Part shown: positions 24,151 to 36,092 of the stretch, piece after piece
How the letters are laid out: the number at the start of each line of letters is the position of its first letter
How positions within the stretch are numbered: the first letter of the stretch is position 1
Notes under the pieces: model-generated
The model's input: only the letters and a program-made list of their open reading frames with translations
What the model was told of the DNA's origin: nothing
Databases searched by the model: none
Made by a program: the position numbers and the translations under genes
Origin: Notamacropus eugenii
Lineage: Eukaryota; Chordata; Mammalia; Diprotodontia; Macropodidae
DNA: 64,000 nt
Direction of reading: 5' to 3'
Assembly (NCBI RefSeq): GCF_028372415.1
Contig: NC_092875.1
Location: 188,695,522-188,759,521 of the forward strand

Positions 24151-25320
24151 TTCAATTAGTTCTGAGTATAATTCCTACTCAGTAAAAAATCATTTATTCA
24201 CCCTGTTACCTACAGCCATACAGTTTCTGCTTAATTATATTCAGTTAAGGGACACTCACCACCATTTGTGGAAACTCATTCCATTTTGAATAGGTATATC
24301 CATAAGAGTGGAAATGAATTCTGTTTCTTTGTAACTTCTGCCCCCTGAGGCAGCTGGGATATAGTTACATAAACGAGCACTTGGCTTTAGGGTCAGATGA
24401 CCTGGGTCCAGCGCTAACTCTCCCTTTCATTACCTGTGTAAACCTGGAGAAACTCATTTAACCATTCTGAGCTATAGTTTTTTAACCTATAAAATGAGTA
24501 TAATAATACTTGTAGTACATTTATCATAGAATTGTCATGTGATGAGACTATGTATGTGAATTGTAAAGTATCATTTAAAATTGGCCATTATTGTTGATTC
24601 CAGTGCAGCCAATGGGAGCAGCATAGAACATATTGGATTCACCCCCTGCCTCGCCTTTTTTTTAGATACATGACAGGCCTTCAAACAGTTAAATATTGTT
24701 CTCATGTCTTCTCAATCTTTTCTTCTTTAGAATGATGTTTTCCTCATGAAATATGACTTCTAGACTCTTCACAATGCTGATTTCCTTTTTATTTTTCTGG
24801 ATTCATTCTAATTTATCAGTGACAAATGTCCAGGATCAAGTACAGTGACCCTTACAGGTGTAATCTGACCTTTGCAGAGTACAGTCTGCTGATCAATATA
24901 GTATACCTCCGCTAATGCAGCCTCAAATCATGTTTCCTTTTTCAGTGGTTGCATTATATTGTTGGCTTATATTAAACTGTAATCAGCTAAATCCTGAATA
25001 TCATTTTCACATAGGTGGTTGCCAAGCCAAATCTCCTTCTTTCTATACTTGTGGAATTTGCTGTTTGCACCTAAATGTCAAACTTTGCATTTATCCTTGT
25101 TGAATTATCTTGTTGTTTTCAGCCCACAATTCCATCCTGTTGTCATGGTGCTAACTAACCACATTAGCTTTGCGTTCTTTATCAGTTTGATAAATATGTT
25201 CTCTGTGTCAGTTCCCTCTTCCTTTTAAAAAGTTAAATAGTATAAAACCAAGAGTAGATCTCTATGGCTTCTCACAAGAAAGAACTTCCTTTAAAGTTTT
25301 CTAATCAATCAGTCATTTAA
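24150..25320 (-). mobile_element. L3/CR1 LINE relic, antisense, with an inserted MIR
   Basis: Antisense CR1-type 3' half: 'aaactcattccattttgaat', 'tgtaatctgacctttgcaga', 'aactttgcatttatccttgt'. A MIR (+) lies within it at about 24348-24595 ('agatgacctgggtccagcg'). Confidence 0.75.
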
Positions 25321-26262
25321 TCAGTCAGTGTTAATTGGATTTCTACTATGTGCATATAATGCTACTCTGAGTAAAACCCCATAGTGATCTGTTTCCCATG
25401 CTGCGCTCCCCTGGAGAATATACGTTAGATCTCAGCTGCCAATGAGCTTGAGATTAGCTACATACTTCATCTTATGAGAGATACCTGATCAGTTAAACTG
25501 AGGGATCTGGGGCTTCTTCATTAGATGGGCTCCTTGACAGGAGAGGCTCTTTTTGGCCTTTCTTTGTATTCCCACAAGACTTAGCACAGTGCCCGGCACA
25601 TAACTACCAGCCTACTGGCAGATGGGGGCTGTTCTTCTTCCTGCCTCCATCTAAGCAGAATGTACACTCTGGATTTTTCTCATCACTGATAATGGATGTC
25701 ATGGATTCAGCCATGCTTCCTCACATGGCTCCCCCTTATTACCAAATACACACCCATTTGTGAGACAGCTGTGGCCATACAACAAGGTGATGCTAACTGG
25801 CCTGCAGAGGAGAGGAGCCCATAACCTTGGCCTCATTAGCACTGAGCTAACTAGCTGAACTAGCTGAGGTTCAAAAGTATCATCACTCCACAGCCTCTTT
25901 CTAATGTTGTTTCACAATTACATTTCTGTTGCCAATAGTTCTATATCCACTGGAAACCCATCAGACTTTTTGGTTACTGCCTTTTTGTCCAATTGCCAGC
26001 TGTCTCATTTTACACTTTAGTTGCTGAAATAGCACATCTGCTCTATTAAAGTGCAGAAGCAAGCCACAGCAAGGAGTCAGTTGGGCCCAGGGGGCTATGC
26101 GTGGGATAGTGTTTCTGTTTATTGTAACGCAGAGAGCTTTTCTTCCATACTTAAAAAAGCAGGAGTGTTTTCCAGTAAAGCATAGATCTGAAAAATTCAG
26201 GGTAAGCCCAGAATATATCAAGGATATGGAGACTATTCCCTCTGTCCTATATCATTCACTAG
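25321..26262. other. Intron 6, mostly unique
   Basis: A short L2 3' end (+) is present at 25528-25605 ('gcacagtgcccggcacataa'). The rest, notably 25750-26250, is unique and SINE-free, with repeated 'actagctgaactagctga' words at 25846-25872. Confidence 0.5.
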
Positions 26263-26264
26263 AG

Positions 26265-26458
26265 CAGGGGTTCATCACCTTTTGGTGCCCTGGATTCTTT
26301 GGGCAGCCTGGTGACGTATGTGAACCCCCTCTCAGAATCCTATTTTTAAATGCATAAAATTAAAAAAATAGGAATGCAAAAGGAAACTTTTGTATTGACG
26401 TACAGTTAAAAAAAGTATTTTAAAAAGAAGTTCTTGTGCCATTGGTTAAGAGATACAG
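26265..26458 (+). mobile_element. hAT-type MITE, copy 2
   Basis: Starts CAGGGGTTCATCACC and ends GGTTAAGAGATACAG. The interior matches copy 1 ('accccctctcagaatcct', 'aaatgcataaaattaaa'). Confidence 0.75.
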
Positions 26459-26484
26459 GAGGAAGAGAAATTGGCAGGTACCTT

Positions 26485-26660
26485 CAAAATAATGTAGTAC
26501 ATATCTTTCATTTCAAAGATGAAGAAACCGGCTCTCCCCTGCCACCCAATGAAGACATCTATGTATTGTCATAGAGCTTGTTGGTGGCTGAGCTGAAACA
26601 AGACCCAGGTTCTCTGACTTCTGTTTCAAAATCTTTTCCATCATATTATGCTCCCTCTCT
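26485..26660 (+). mobile_element. MIR3-type SINE
   Basis: 'catttcaaagatgaagaaac', 'ttggtggctgagctgaaac', 'gacccaggttctctgactt'. Confidence 0.65.
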
Positions 26661-26930
26661 ATATTTGGCTTTTTTAAAAAAATTAATCATTCTTCCCCTA
26701 AAACTCTTCAGAATGCTTGATTTTTACATTTGTCCCAGTACCATCTCTGCAGTGTGAGTGACAGAAGGAGCCAGCTCTTGTTTAGCCATTTACAAGGGAA
26801 TAGCAGTTTGAATAACTTTAAAAATATAATTCTCATGATGCACTTTTTCTTGCAGCAGAAATATTATTTGATTTTCATAATGCATTTTTTTACTGCAGCA
26901 TATCAACCATATTAATTTTGTTTTGAGCAG
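26661..26930. other. Intron 6, unique
   Basis: AT-rich sequence with no recognised feature. Confidence 0.4.
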
Positions 26931-27480
26931 GCTGTTATTAAGTTCTACTTTTGGTCCTGCTCTCTTCAATATTTTTTTTAATCATTGAAGATATAGGAAA
27001 TGTAATTATTAATCTAAAGAAGACCAAAAAAAACCACCTTAGAGTAACATCATGATAACTGAATGAAGGTTATAACATTTCAAGGAGCTGTTAATGCTGA
27101 ACCCAAACCATAAGGTAAAAGCAAATAATGTAAAATGTTAATTTTAGGTTTGAAAAATTGTACAAATAGCAAATGGAGCAAAGTTAGCTTGCCAGCCATT
27201 CAGGTGGATCTCAGTGCTTTAGTTGATCATAAGCTCGATCTGAACCAGTAGAAACTTTGGCTGAATTAATAGAAATGCAGCATTCTGGGAAAAGCATGGG
27301 AAATAATGGTACCACTGTAACATGCCATGCTCACACAACATTTGAAGTATTGTCTTCAATTCTTTGTTCTCCTGTAAGAGGAACAAAGACAAATCAAAGA
27401 CTAGCAACACCTTCGCTATTGTGTCAACTCATTGTTCAATGGGAATATCTCATTTTTAGAGTACCAACCATTAAATGAAT
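26931..27480 (+). mobile_element. L3/CR1 LINE relic
   Basis: Sense CR1-type fragment. 'ttggtcctgctctcttcaat' corresponds to GPALFN of the reverse transcriptase, and 'cagtgctttagttgatcata' and 'ttgaagtattgtcttcaatt' follow in order. Confidence 0.6.
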
Positions 27481-27651
27481 ATTTCCTAATCAGTCAAAAA
27501 TGATATGATTCCTAATACTGCATACCTGTTTCCACTACTTTGCTTTCATTACTGCCCAAATGGAAGGGGACCACCCAGGAATGAGGGCCATTTTGTGCTT
27601 TTTTCTTTCTTTCATGGATTGGCATGACCAAATTACTGATGATAAGGCTCT

Positions 27652-27912
27652 CTTGTTGTTGTTCAGTCATTCTTCAGTTGTGTCTTACTCTTCATGACAC
27701 AATTTGGTTTTTTTTTTTGGACAAAGATACTGGAATGGCTTGCCATCTCCTTTTCCACTTCATTTTACAAGTGGGGAAACTGAGGTAGACAGCATTAAGT
27801 AACCTACCCAGGGTCATACAGCTAGTAAGTATCTATGGCTAGATTTGAACTCAGAAGATGAATTTTCCTGACTCCCGACCTGGCACTCTGTCCACTCCAT
27901 CACCTAGCTGCC
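27652..27912 (-). mobile_element. Mar1-type SINE, inverted
   Basis: 'ttgttgttcagtcattcttc' at the left, 'cagggtcatacagctagtaa' in the middle, 'tccactccatcacctagctg' at the right. A T11 run interrupts it at 27709-27719. Confidence 0.9.
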
Positions 27913-28075
27913 TAAGCCTTTCAATTGATATTTATTTAGATGGCTCCTCAAACAGACATATTCTGTTGCCAGGACCATCTTTTAAACCCTCTTAGGTTGG
28001 TAAGACCTTTCAGAATTTGTGCCAGTCTGTGGGCATGGCCTTCAAGAACCCAGAGTCATTTCTACACATGAGGAG

Positions 28076-28245
28076 AATCATAGGATCATAGACTAAGAGC
28101 TGGAAGGAATGTCAGAGGCCATCTGGTCTGATTCCTTCATTGGACAGATGAGGAAGATCCAAGGTCCCTCAGATGGGAGAGGTGGGATTTGTACTGAGAT
28201 CTCGGACTCCCATGCCAGTGTTCTTTCCAATGCTGCCTTATCTAC
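28076..28245 (+). mobile_element. MIR3-type SINE
   Basis: 'aatcataggatcatagacta', 'agagctggaaggaatgtcag', 'attggacagatgaggaagat'. Confidence 0.75.
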
Positions 28246-28450
28246 TTCAACAACAATAATAATAATGGTTGGCACGTCTTCAATTTATTGTTATTTTTAA
28301 AATGGGCTGCCCCGTAATATAATTTATTTCTTCCCACAGGCAACGTTCAATTAGAAGCTGGACGATTCTTATCAAGGATATTTTGCTATGGACTTGGGTG
28401 GGAGATTGGACTAGATCATCTCTAGAATCCATTTTATATCTAAAAGCTTT

Positions 28451-28697
28451 GAGGCAGCATGGTGGCACAGTGGTGAGAGTTCAAGACTTGGAATTCAGAT
28501 CTAAGTTCAAATCCTTCCTCAGACTCTTACTCGCTGTATGACCCTGGACAAATCATCTCATCTTGTTTGCCTCAGTTTCCTCATTTGTAAAATGAGCTGG
28601 AGAAGGGAATGGCAAACCACTCCTGTACCTTTATCAAGAAAACCCCAAATGGGGTCAGAGAGTCAGACATGACTGAAAGTGATTGAACAACAACAAA
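28451..28697 (+). mobile_element. Mar1-type SINE
   Basis: 'gaggcagcatggtggcacag' head, 'cctcagtttcctcatttgta' and 'gagagtcagacatgactgaa', ending in a CAA-rich tail. Confidence 0.92.
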
Positions 28698-29870
28698 GCA
28701 TAAAGCATTTTATGAACTAAAGGCCATATAATATTATAGGCTTCAGAAGAGGAAGGCAGGAAGACAGGGATTTGATCTTCTGAACCACATCTTAAAATAC
28801 AGAAATGCCAGGCTACTGGTCAGATATGGAATATACCTAACAAAGGCTGATAACAGTGTACTTGTCTGGTGTCTTGTAAATTTAATCAAAAGGACTGTAA
28901 GATGAAAAGGAAAATACAGAAACAACCCTGGTGATACATTGATAAGGTACAGGAAGAACAGTATTATAGATATTTCAGTGCATGGCTTTAGTCATTTATG
29001 TATACACACTCAAAGTTTGTGTAGCAAAAAAAAAAGGTGAATGAGAAAGAGACCTGTATATAAGGAGGCAAATTTGACCTCATTGGTATTCACACAGAGA
29101 ATTGTTAGGATGTGACCCATGACTGGAATGTAGCTCTGGATGGATATATCTTATTCAAAAGGAACAGGACAGGTAAAAAAAAGGAAGGATTGGGTTGGAG
29201 GAAATAGAGGAGGATTGTATGTAAAGATGAGATATGAATGTAAGGAAATGGAGAAAACTGGAGGAAAGCATGAAGGAACAGTTGGTTAAATGCCAATGAA
29301 GGAAGAATGGAAGTGATAATGCTATTGGACATCAGACAACAAGACCTAAACAGAAACAGGAAATCAATGAGGTATTGGGAAGCAGATAAAAAGCCTGGCA
29401 GAGAAGTGGGTTAGGGTAATAATGGTAGGAGCTCTATGATCCCTACATGTGCTTTAGCCTTCTCTGCCAAAACCAGAGCAGCTCAACTGACTCGCCTTAA
29501 TGATCATTTCATCCTTCAAAAGATGGAAAATGAACAAGGCGAAGTTCTATTTTGAATGAGATTCACTTCAGCCAGGAAGATATTGTTTGTTGGCAGGAGA
29601 AATGAGGGAGGGCTTTGGAGAGAAAACACTAGTCCATCTTAGAGAAGGGAGGAAATCTGCTCAAAGTTTGACAGGAACCCCAGTTTTGGGGAGGACAGAT
29701 TTCAAAGAGTTCAGAGAAAGGATAGGTCAGATCTCGTGGACTAAAATTCTACAAGTCAAGCCAGTCTGGGAGGGCTGGTAAGCTCTCAGAAACAAGTAAA
29801 ATTCTGAAGCTGCAAAGAGAAATAATCCTGATGAAGGGTAGAAAGGAGTTTGCCTAAAAGACTGCTGTGG
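28698..29870. other. Intron 6, 1.2 kb without recognised feature
   Basis: Purine-rich on the + strand (AGGAA/GGAGG words), with an A10 run at 29025-29034. No exon, RNA gene or clear repeat seen. Confidence 0.45.
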
Positions 29871-29874
29871 ATCA

Positions 29875-30395
29875 GATGAATCACTAAATAAGTGTTTACT
29901 GTGTGCCTACTGTGTTCCAGACCTTGTGCTACACTTAGAGATACAAAGACAAAAATGGAACAGTGCTTGCCCTCAAGCAGATTATGTTCTATCAGGGAAA
30001 CAATGTGTATGCATATAAACAAATATAATCTAATTGATGGGACGTGGGGAGGGAGGAGCTAGGGAAAGACCTCATGTAAGAGGTGGCACTTAAACTGAGC
30101 ACTGAAGGAAATTAAGGATTCTATGGGACAGTGGTAAGGGAGTACATTCCAGGTATAGGGGACTGACTCTGGAAAAAGACAACTTGGCTAAACTTAAAAT
30201 GTATGAAGTCAGGAATGTGTAATAATCTTGGAAAAGCAAGCTGGAGGCAGACTGTAAAGAACTTTAAATGCCAAAAAGAAGGTATCCCAAGAGTCTTAGT
30301 GCATCAGAGCTTCAAACTGTACCAAGACTTTTAGGACAGCCTGTATTTTATCCTAGAGGCAAGAGGGAGATTCTTGAGGAGGGGAATGACATCAT

Positions 30396-30458
<63 letters not shown>

Positions 30459-30590
30459 TTGGAATTATACTTTGGCAGTTGTGTGGAAGATGGATGGGAG
30501 AGGGAAGACAGAACTGGCAGAGAGATTAATCAGGAACCAGTTGCAATTGTCCAGGCAAGAGGTGATAAAGGCTTGATTTAAAGTAGTGAG
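29875..30590 (-). mobile_element. L2 LINE relic, antisense, interrupted by (GT)n
   Basis: 'aataagtgtttactgtgtgc', 'gtgcctactgtgttccagac', 'gaggtggcacttaaactgag', 'gcaattgtccaggcaagagg'. The GT tract interrupts it at 30399-30452. Confidence 0.75.
30399..30452. repeat. (GT)27 microsatellite
   Basis: 54 bp of GT in intron 6, followed by an ATATG transition. Confidence 0.97.
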
Positions 30591-30591
30591 C

Positions 30592-30789
30592 ATTCATGAG
30601 TTCAAATCCTGCCTCAGATATTTATTAGCTGTGTGACCCTGGACAAGTCATTTTATTCTGTTAGCCTCAGTTTCCTCATCTGTAAAGTGAGCTGGAGAAG
30701 GAAATGGCAAACCGCTCCAGTATCTTTGCCAAGAAAACCCCAAATGGGGTCACAGAGAGTCAGACACAACTAAAACAACTAAACAACAG
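30592..30789 (+). mobile_element. Mar1-type SINE, 5' truncated
   Basis: From 'gagttcaaatcctgcctcag' to 'aaaacaactaaacaacag'. Followed by a TCTG/TCTA tetranucleotide repeat. Confidence 0.92.
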
Positions 30790-30794
30790 TAAAT

Positions 30795-30868
30795 ATCTGT
30801 CTGTCTGTCTGTCTGTCTATCTATTTATCTACCCACCCATCCATCCATCTATTTATTCATCTATCTAG
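30795..30868. repeat. (TCTG)n-(TCTA)n-(CCAT)n tetranucleotide repeat
   Basis: Several TCTG units, then TCTA/TTTA, then CCAC/CCAT and TCTA again, directly after the SINE tail. Confidence 0.9.
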
Positions 30869-30869
30869 T

Positions 30870-31140
30870 GATTGGCAGCATATGCTGGGTAAGTTAAGAC
30901 CATGAGCATTTCTTAACCATCAGGTGCTAGGCTAATTGAGAGCCAAGAGTTAAGAAAGAGTCAGAGGCTAAGAACCTGAATGGATGGCAGGAAGGTGGAA
31001 TTCTCAGTAGAAATAGGGAAATTAGAAAGAAGGCTGGTTTTTAGGGGAAAGATAATGAATTGTAACGGCATTTATTAAGCTCTTAATTTATGTCAGGAAC
31101 TGTGCTGACTGCTGGGAATACATGTAGAGAAAAGTGAGAC
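30870..31140. other. Intron 6, unique with an antisense L2 end
   Basis: A short antisense L2 end at 31065-31140 ('ggcatttattaagctcttaa'). The rest is unrecognised. Confidence 0.45.
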
Positions 31141-31149
31141 ATTTCCTGC

Positions 31150-31575
31150 TCCTTCTAGTACCTTCCCATTAAGATTTACACTGAGTGTATCTCACATGTG
31201 CCTGATTATTTACATGCTGATGCCCCTCCCCCCACCTGTCATGTTTGACTTTTTGTGAGAGTTGTGACCTCGTTTGGGGTTTTCTTGGCAAAGGGATTCA
31301 AGTGCTTTGTCATTTCCTTCTCCAGCTTATTTTATATATGAGGAAACTGAGGTAAATGGGGTTAAGTGACTTGTCCAGGGTCACACAACTAGGGTTGAAC
31401 TCAGGAAGGTGAGTCTTCCTGACTCCAGGCCTGGAGTTTTATCTAATGTGCCCCCTACCTGCCCCACATTAGAATGTGACATCCTTGAAATCAAAGACTT
31501 TTGCCTTCCTTTGTATCCCTAGTGTCTGGCACATAGTAAGAACTAAATAAATGCTTGTTGTCTGACTGACTGATA
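31150..31575 (+). mobile_element. L2 3' end split by a SINE
   Basis: The left piece is 31150-31238. The right piece, 31467-31575, ends 'tatccctagtgtctggcaca', 'aactaaataaatgcttgttg'. The intervening SINE is on the - strand. Confidence 0.7.
31239..31466 (-). mobile_element. Mar1-type SINE, inverted
   Basis: 'ttggggttttcttggcaaag', 'aagtgacttgtccagggtca', 'ttcctgactccaggcctgga'. Confidence 0.92.
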
Positions 31576-32058
31576 CTCTAGTGGATAGAGACAATACGTA
31601 AAGGAGAATCATGAGCACGAGGGAGTTTCGATCTGGGGACTGACCTGGAAAGTGAGTAGCTTTGGATGTGTTCTTTCCGGGAATTGTAGTGTTGTTTTAA
31701 GTGTGTGTGTGTGTGTGTGTTGAGCATGGAGGCTGAAAGATGGCCAGAGTGCAGTGTGGCACATCGGGCTCTGGCCCACAAGATACAGTGAAGAGTGCAG
31801 GCCCATATTGACCATGACCGATTTAGACATTAAGATGATGTTCAGAAGATGGAAGCAAGGGCAGGTAACATAAGCTGAATCCTTTCATGTTCAAGAGTGG
31901 TCTGGTCCTGTAAGGGCAGCATCATGAACATGAAATCTCAGAGCAACCTGAGGTGTGAGAAAAAAACTGACTGCAAAAAGTGGATTTTTTAAGTAACAAT
32001 TTTGTAGAAGAGGGGAAGATCAAAATGAAAATAGGTTGAACCAATACAGGGGAAGGCA
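31576..32058. other. Intron 6, unique with a short GT run
   Basis: (GT)10 at 31701-31720. No other feature recognised. Confidence 0.45.
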
Positions 32059-32059
32059 A

Positions 32060-32305
32060 TAGGCATTTATATTACAAGCCAGGCACTTTCCTAAGTTCTA
32101 TGCAAATATCTCCTTTGAGCCTCACAAGGACCCTGCAAGGTAAGTGCTGTTATTATCCCATTGTACAGTTGAAGATACTAAGGCAGACAGAGGTCAAGTG
32201 ATTTGCCCAGGGTCATACAGCTAGTAAGTATCTAAAGTTGGATTTGAACACAGGTCTTCTTGACTTTAGGCCCAGCCCTCTACCCAATGTGCTACCTCAT
32301 TAACA
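32060..32305 (-). mobile_element. MIR-type SINE, inverted
   Basis: 'aagccaggcactttcctaag', 'aaggtaagtgctgttattat', 'tttgcccagggtcatacagc', 'ccaatgtgctacctc'. Confidence 0.8.
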
Positions 32306-32429
32306 AAGCTAATATTTCTGACAGAGAAGACTCAGTCAGTTAATCAACAAGCATTTATTAAGCACCTTCTTTGTGCCTGTTGATACAACAAATTCTAGCT
32401 CCCAAGGAGTAGACGTTATAGTACAAGTA

Positions 32430-34560
32430 GACCACAAGAATGCTGTTGATGATGTTTATTTAGACCTCAGCAAAGCATTGAACAAAGTCTCTGGAATTAT
32501 TCTTCCAGAAAAGATGAAGAGATATGGGTTAGACCAGTGGTGTCAAACATAAATAGAAATGGGTGCTGTTGAATCATACATAAGGATCCCCATGGGCTAC
32601 AGATTGACTTGGAAAAGCACAAATTAGCATTGCCTATATTTTATTATTTTTTATTTATTTTGTTAAATATTTCCTAATTACATTATGATCTAGCCACAGT
32701 CAGACACACCATACCTTGACTCCAACATAGTGATGTTGTTTTGCCCCTTTTTGAGAATGGACAACCAATAGCCCACTTTAAATCCAAGAACTCTAGTTTA
32801 TGTGAGATACTGAGTCCCACTGCCAGTAGATCCTCTGTTTGCCAGTGCAACACGCTTTTGATGACCATAATCAAATCCCAGAGTAGCATCAGTTTGTGGC
32901 ATAAAGAGTTTGCCCAGGTTTACCTAGGTCAATACTGGTGCACACATAAAGCAGTTTATCAAATCTTTAAAAGTTTGTTCATATTTTCTATCCTAGTATC
33001 CTCCAAATGATTCCATGTGGGTGTAAGTCAAGTTGACTTTTCTTGACCTGCTTCTGGTGCTTCCCAATCATGATTCTTCAAGTGAGATCAGTGAGAGATT
33101 TAGTGAGTAAGTCATGGTTCTTCACAGATTTTCAATAGGAGCCAAGTCAGAAGGCTGCACCTAAGGACCTAGAAAACCACATGTGGCTGGGCTATTTCAT
33201 TTTGTGTATCTGAGGCATCTCTCTCTGACTTTGACCTCCTTGGGGCCATCTCCCTTGTTCATATGGTTTAGAGACTTTCTCAGTATAACTCCAAACTGGC
33301 CTCCCATCTCCTTTAGACAGTTTCTCAGCATGCCTTAAACACTCTGAAGCCCATAGATTGTACCCCTGCCCAAGCTCCACCTAAGGGCTGTTTTCTGGAC
33401 CCTCTTGGCTTAAGAGTGATTATCAGTAGTAACTCTTGCTGTTTCCCTCCCAGCCTGATGTAGTTATTTTTCTTTGTGTCAGGAGTATCAGTGGGCTGTG
33501 TATTTGACACCACTGTTCTAGATGATACTTCAGTCAGGTGTATCTAGAACTAGTTAAATGGCTGGACCCAAAGGGATGTCATAAATGATTTGATGCCATA
33601 TTGGTAGAAGACTGCCACAAAGATGTAAGCTTGGTCTTTTGCTATTTAACATTTATAAATGACATGGATAAAGGCAGAAATGTGATGCATGTCTAATTTA
33701 TTCATGACACAAAACTACAAAGGATAATTCACATGAATGACAGAGTGATGATTCTAGATCTTGACATGGTAGAATACAGGCCAAATCTAAGAAAATCAAA
33801 TTTAATAGGGATAATGTGAGGTCTTACATTTGGATTCAAAGAAAAAAAAAATCAACCTTACCAGTAAAGGATGGTGTGGTAGAACTAGACAGCAGTTTGA
33901 AATTCAATTCAGGGGCTCTTCGAGGACTGCAAAAGTGTGAGTTAATCAGTATGATGTGACAATAAAGAAGGCTAATACAATCTTAGTCTGTACCTAGATA
34001 TTTCCCAGGATTAGGGAGGCAATTACAGCCCTGTTGTTTTGGAGCTGTACTGGAGGATCCAGAGAAGAGCATCCAGAGCAACCAGGATGATGAACTCAAG
34101 ATTATTTCATGGGACCATTTTTTGTGAGGATCCAATGAGATAGGATGTAGGAAACACTTAGTAAACCTTAAGCTTATTATTATTATTATAAAAACTGAGA
34201 GACCTGACTTGGAAGAGATAAGATTTTGGGAATACACAAAAGCTGTTTTTGAGATTTTAAAGAGTTGTCACATGGAAGAAGGACTAGATTTGTTGTGTTT
34301 GGCGCCAGGACAGCAGAATGAGAAGCAGTGGATAAAAGCTGCAAAGAAGTCCATTAGGCTTGGTATCAGGAAATACTTCCTAGAAATTAGAGCTGTTCTA
34401 AGGTAGAATGAACTGCCTCAGGAAAAAGTGGCTCTCATTTTACTGGAGGTTGGATGGCCATTTATGAAGCATATCATAGAGGTGATCACTTTTCAGGTAG
34501 GGGTTGGATGAACTGGCCTCTGACATACCTTCTAACTTGGAGATCCTTTGATTCTGTGCA
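32430..34560 (+). mobile_element. L3/CR1 LINE relic with a hAT element inside
   Basis: Left 32430-32534 resembles VYLDLSKALNKV plus EKMKRYGLD of CR1 reverse transcriptase. Right 33516-34560 resumes with KWLDPK and LTFINDMDKG-like phrases and runs to the 3' end 'ggagatcctttgattctgtg', the ATTCTRTG-type end typical of CR1. The interruption is the 981-bp hAT element. Confidence 0.85.
32535..33515. mobile_element. hAT-type DNA transposon, 981 bp, inserted in CR1
   Basis: Terminal inverted repeats CAGTGGTGTCAAA (left) and TTTGACACCACTG (right) are exact over 13 bp. The flanking octamers GGTTAGAC and TTCTAGAT are both two changes from GGCTAGAT, the CR1 sequence expected there. No recognisable transposase; probably a non-autonomous or internally deleted copy. 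Confidence 0.85.
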
Positions 34561-34972
34561 TTTCCTTTAGAATAAAATGACTGGTTAGTAGAAGGAAACT
34601 AACACATTATTTAAACATTCTTATCCAGGTAATCCTCCAAATCTAGAATATACAGGGGTCATGTGTGTGGCTTTAAGGGAAACAGGAATAACTATATCTC
34701 TAGTATTTCCTCTCCTACCCTTCTCCAAAGAAGACTTTAATTCCTGCCAGGATAGGAATCAGGAGGTTGAGGCCAGAGGTTGGCCATTCTACTCTCCTCA
34801 GAGAAAGGTGCTACCATGCTAGAATTTTATCTATCTGCTTCCTTAAATATTACTAGTTTTTAGTAGTTTTTTTGGTTCAAGCTAAATTTCCTGACTGCTG
34901 TTCCATAATGGGGAAAGGAGTTTATATCCAAGGCTTGATCCCCTTTCAACCCAATACCAACAATACACATAG

Positions 34973-34974
<2 letters not shown>
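34561..34974. other. Intron 6, unique
   Basis: No feature recognised. Confidence 0.4.
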
Positions 34975-35008
<34 letters not shown>

Positions 35009-35028
35009 ACACACACACTCACACACAG
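34975..35028. repeat. Imperfect (CA)n microsatellite
   Basis: CA repeats interrupted by AT and TC. A related TA/CA-alternating stretch follows at 35095-35175. Confidence 0.93.
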
Positions 35029-35094
35029 CAAATAGGAAAGAAACTCATTTATCCAAGTTTGATAGCAAAACAGAAATCAGAGAAAGTATTCATA

Positions 35095-35902
35095 TGTGTA
35101 TATACATATATACATATGTATACATACATACATGCATATACACACACACGTATCTGTGTGTATATTTATGTTTATACCAGACAATATAGATGGAAGGAGT
35201 TCTCATCCCATTAGGAGTGATGTAAGTCATCTCACACAAGAGAGAGGCCCAGATCTCACCCAAAGGTAAAGTCTCCAAAGTCACTAGTGTAGTAAGCTAT
35301 GGATGGATACAAGATGGAAACTGCCAACTCCTCTCACGTAAGCTTCTGTCCAGAGTCTTTGTCCCTTCATGGCCCTGAAGAGAGGCTGAAATTTCTCAGT
35401 CTTCCCTTCTAATGCTGGAGGCCAGAAGAACGTAGATTGACTAAAGAGCCCTGTTGTTCCCTCTTCCTCTCACCAAGTCTGCCCAGCTGCTCTTCCTCTA
35501 AGTGGAGAGCAAGGCCTTCCACCAATAAGGAGATGATCCCCTACTATTGGATCTTGGGGCCTATGTTATAAATGGATAATCTATATGTTAGCAATTGACC
35601 TTATTTTCATTAATAAAATAATGATTGGACTGGGTGACCTTTAAGGTCCCTTAACCCTCACAAATATCATGAGAAATGTTGCTACTTGTAACTACAGTCA
35701 GCCCTGAGTAAAATTACTAAGTAAGCCCATCTTGTTTTCATTGAGCCTTACCCATTTCCCTTTTGAGCATCCTTTTAATTGATTTTCATGTATCCCGAAT
35801 CTCTCAACCTTCCCTTTTCCCACTCTAGGTACCTAATGAATTATTGCTCTGAAGCCTTCCTTTTAGGAATGAGAGCATCTGGTTAATGTATGTGCTCTAA
35901 GC
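35095..35902. other. Intron 6, TA/CA-alternating sequence then unique
   Basis: 35095-35175 alternates purine and pyrimidine (tatacatacatacatgcata). 35180-35900 has no recognised feature. Confidence 0.5.
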
Positions 35903-36092
35903 CGAAGGCACTTAACCTGAGGCCTACAAAATTAAAAAAAAAAACAACTGTACTTCAATTTAATTGGTTTCCTTTGTAATCCTATATATTTTATTTTATG
36001 CATTTAAAAATATTATTCTGAGTAAGGGTCCATACACTTCACTAGACGACCCAAAAGATCCATAATACAAAAAAAAAGGTTAAAAACTTCTG
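35903..36092 (-). mobile_element. hAT-type MITE, copy 3, inverted, with target duplication
   Basis: Starts CGAAGGCACTTAACCTG and ends AGGTTAAAAACTTCTG. It is flanked by CTCTAAGC (35895-35902) and CTCTAAGT (36093-36100), a 7/8 target duplication close to the hAT preference nTCTAGAn. Interior antisense to copies 1 and 2. Confidence 0.85.

Noticed and set aside
30795-30868. CRISPR-like short repeats
   Set aside because: Simple tetranucleotide repeat next to a SINE tail in a mammalian intron; no spacers.
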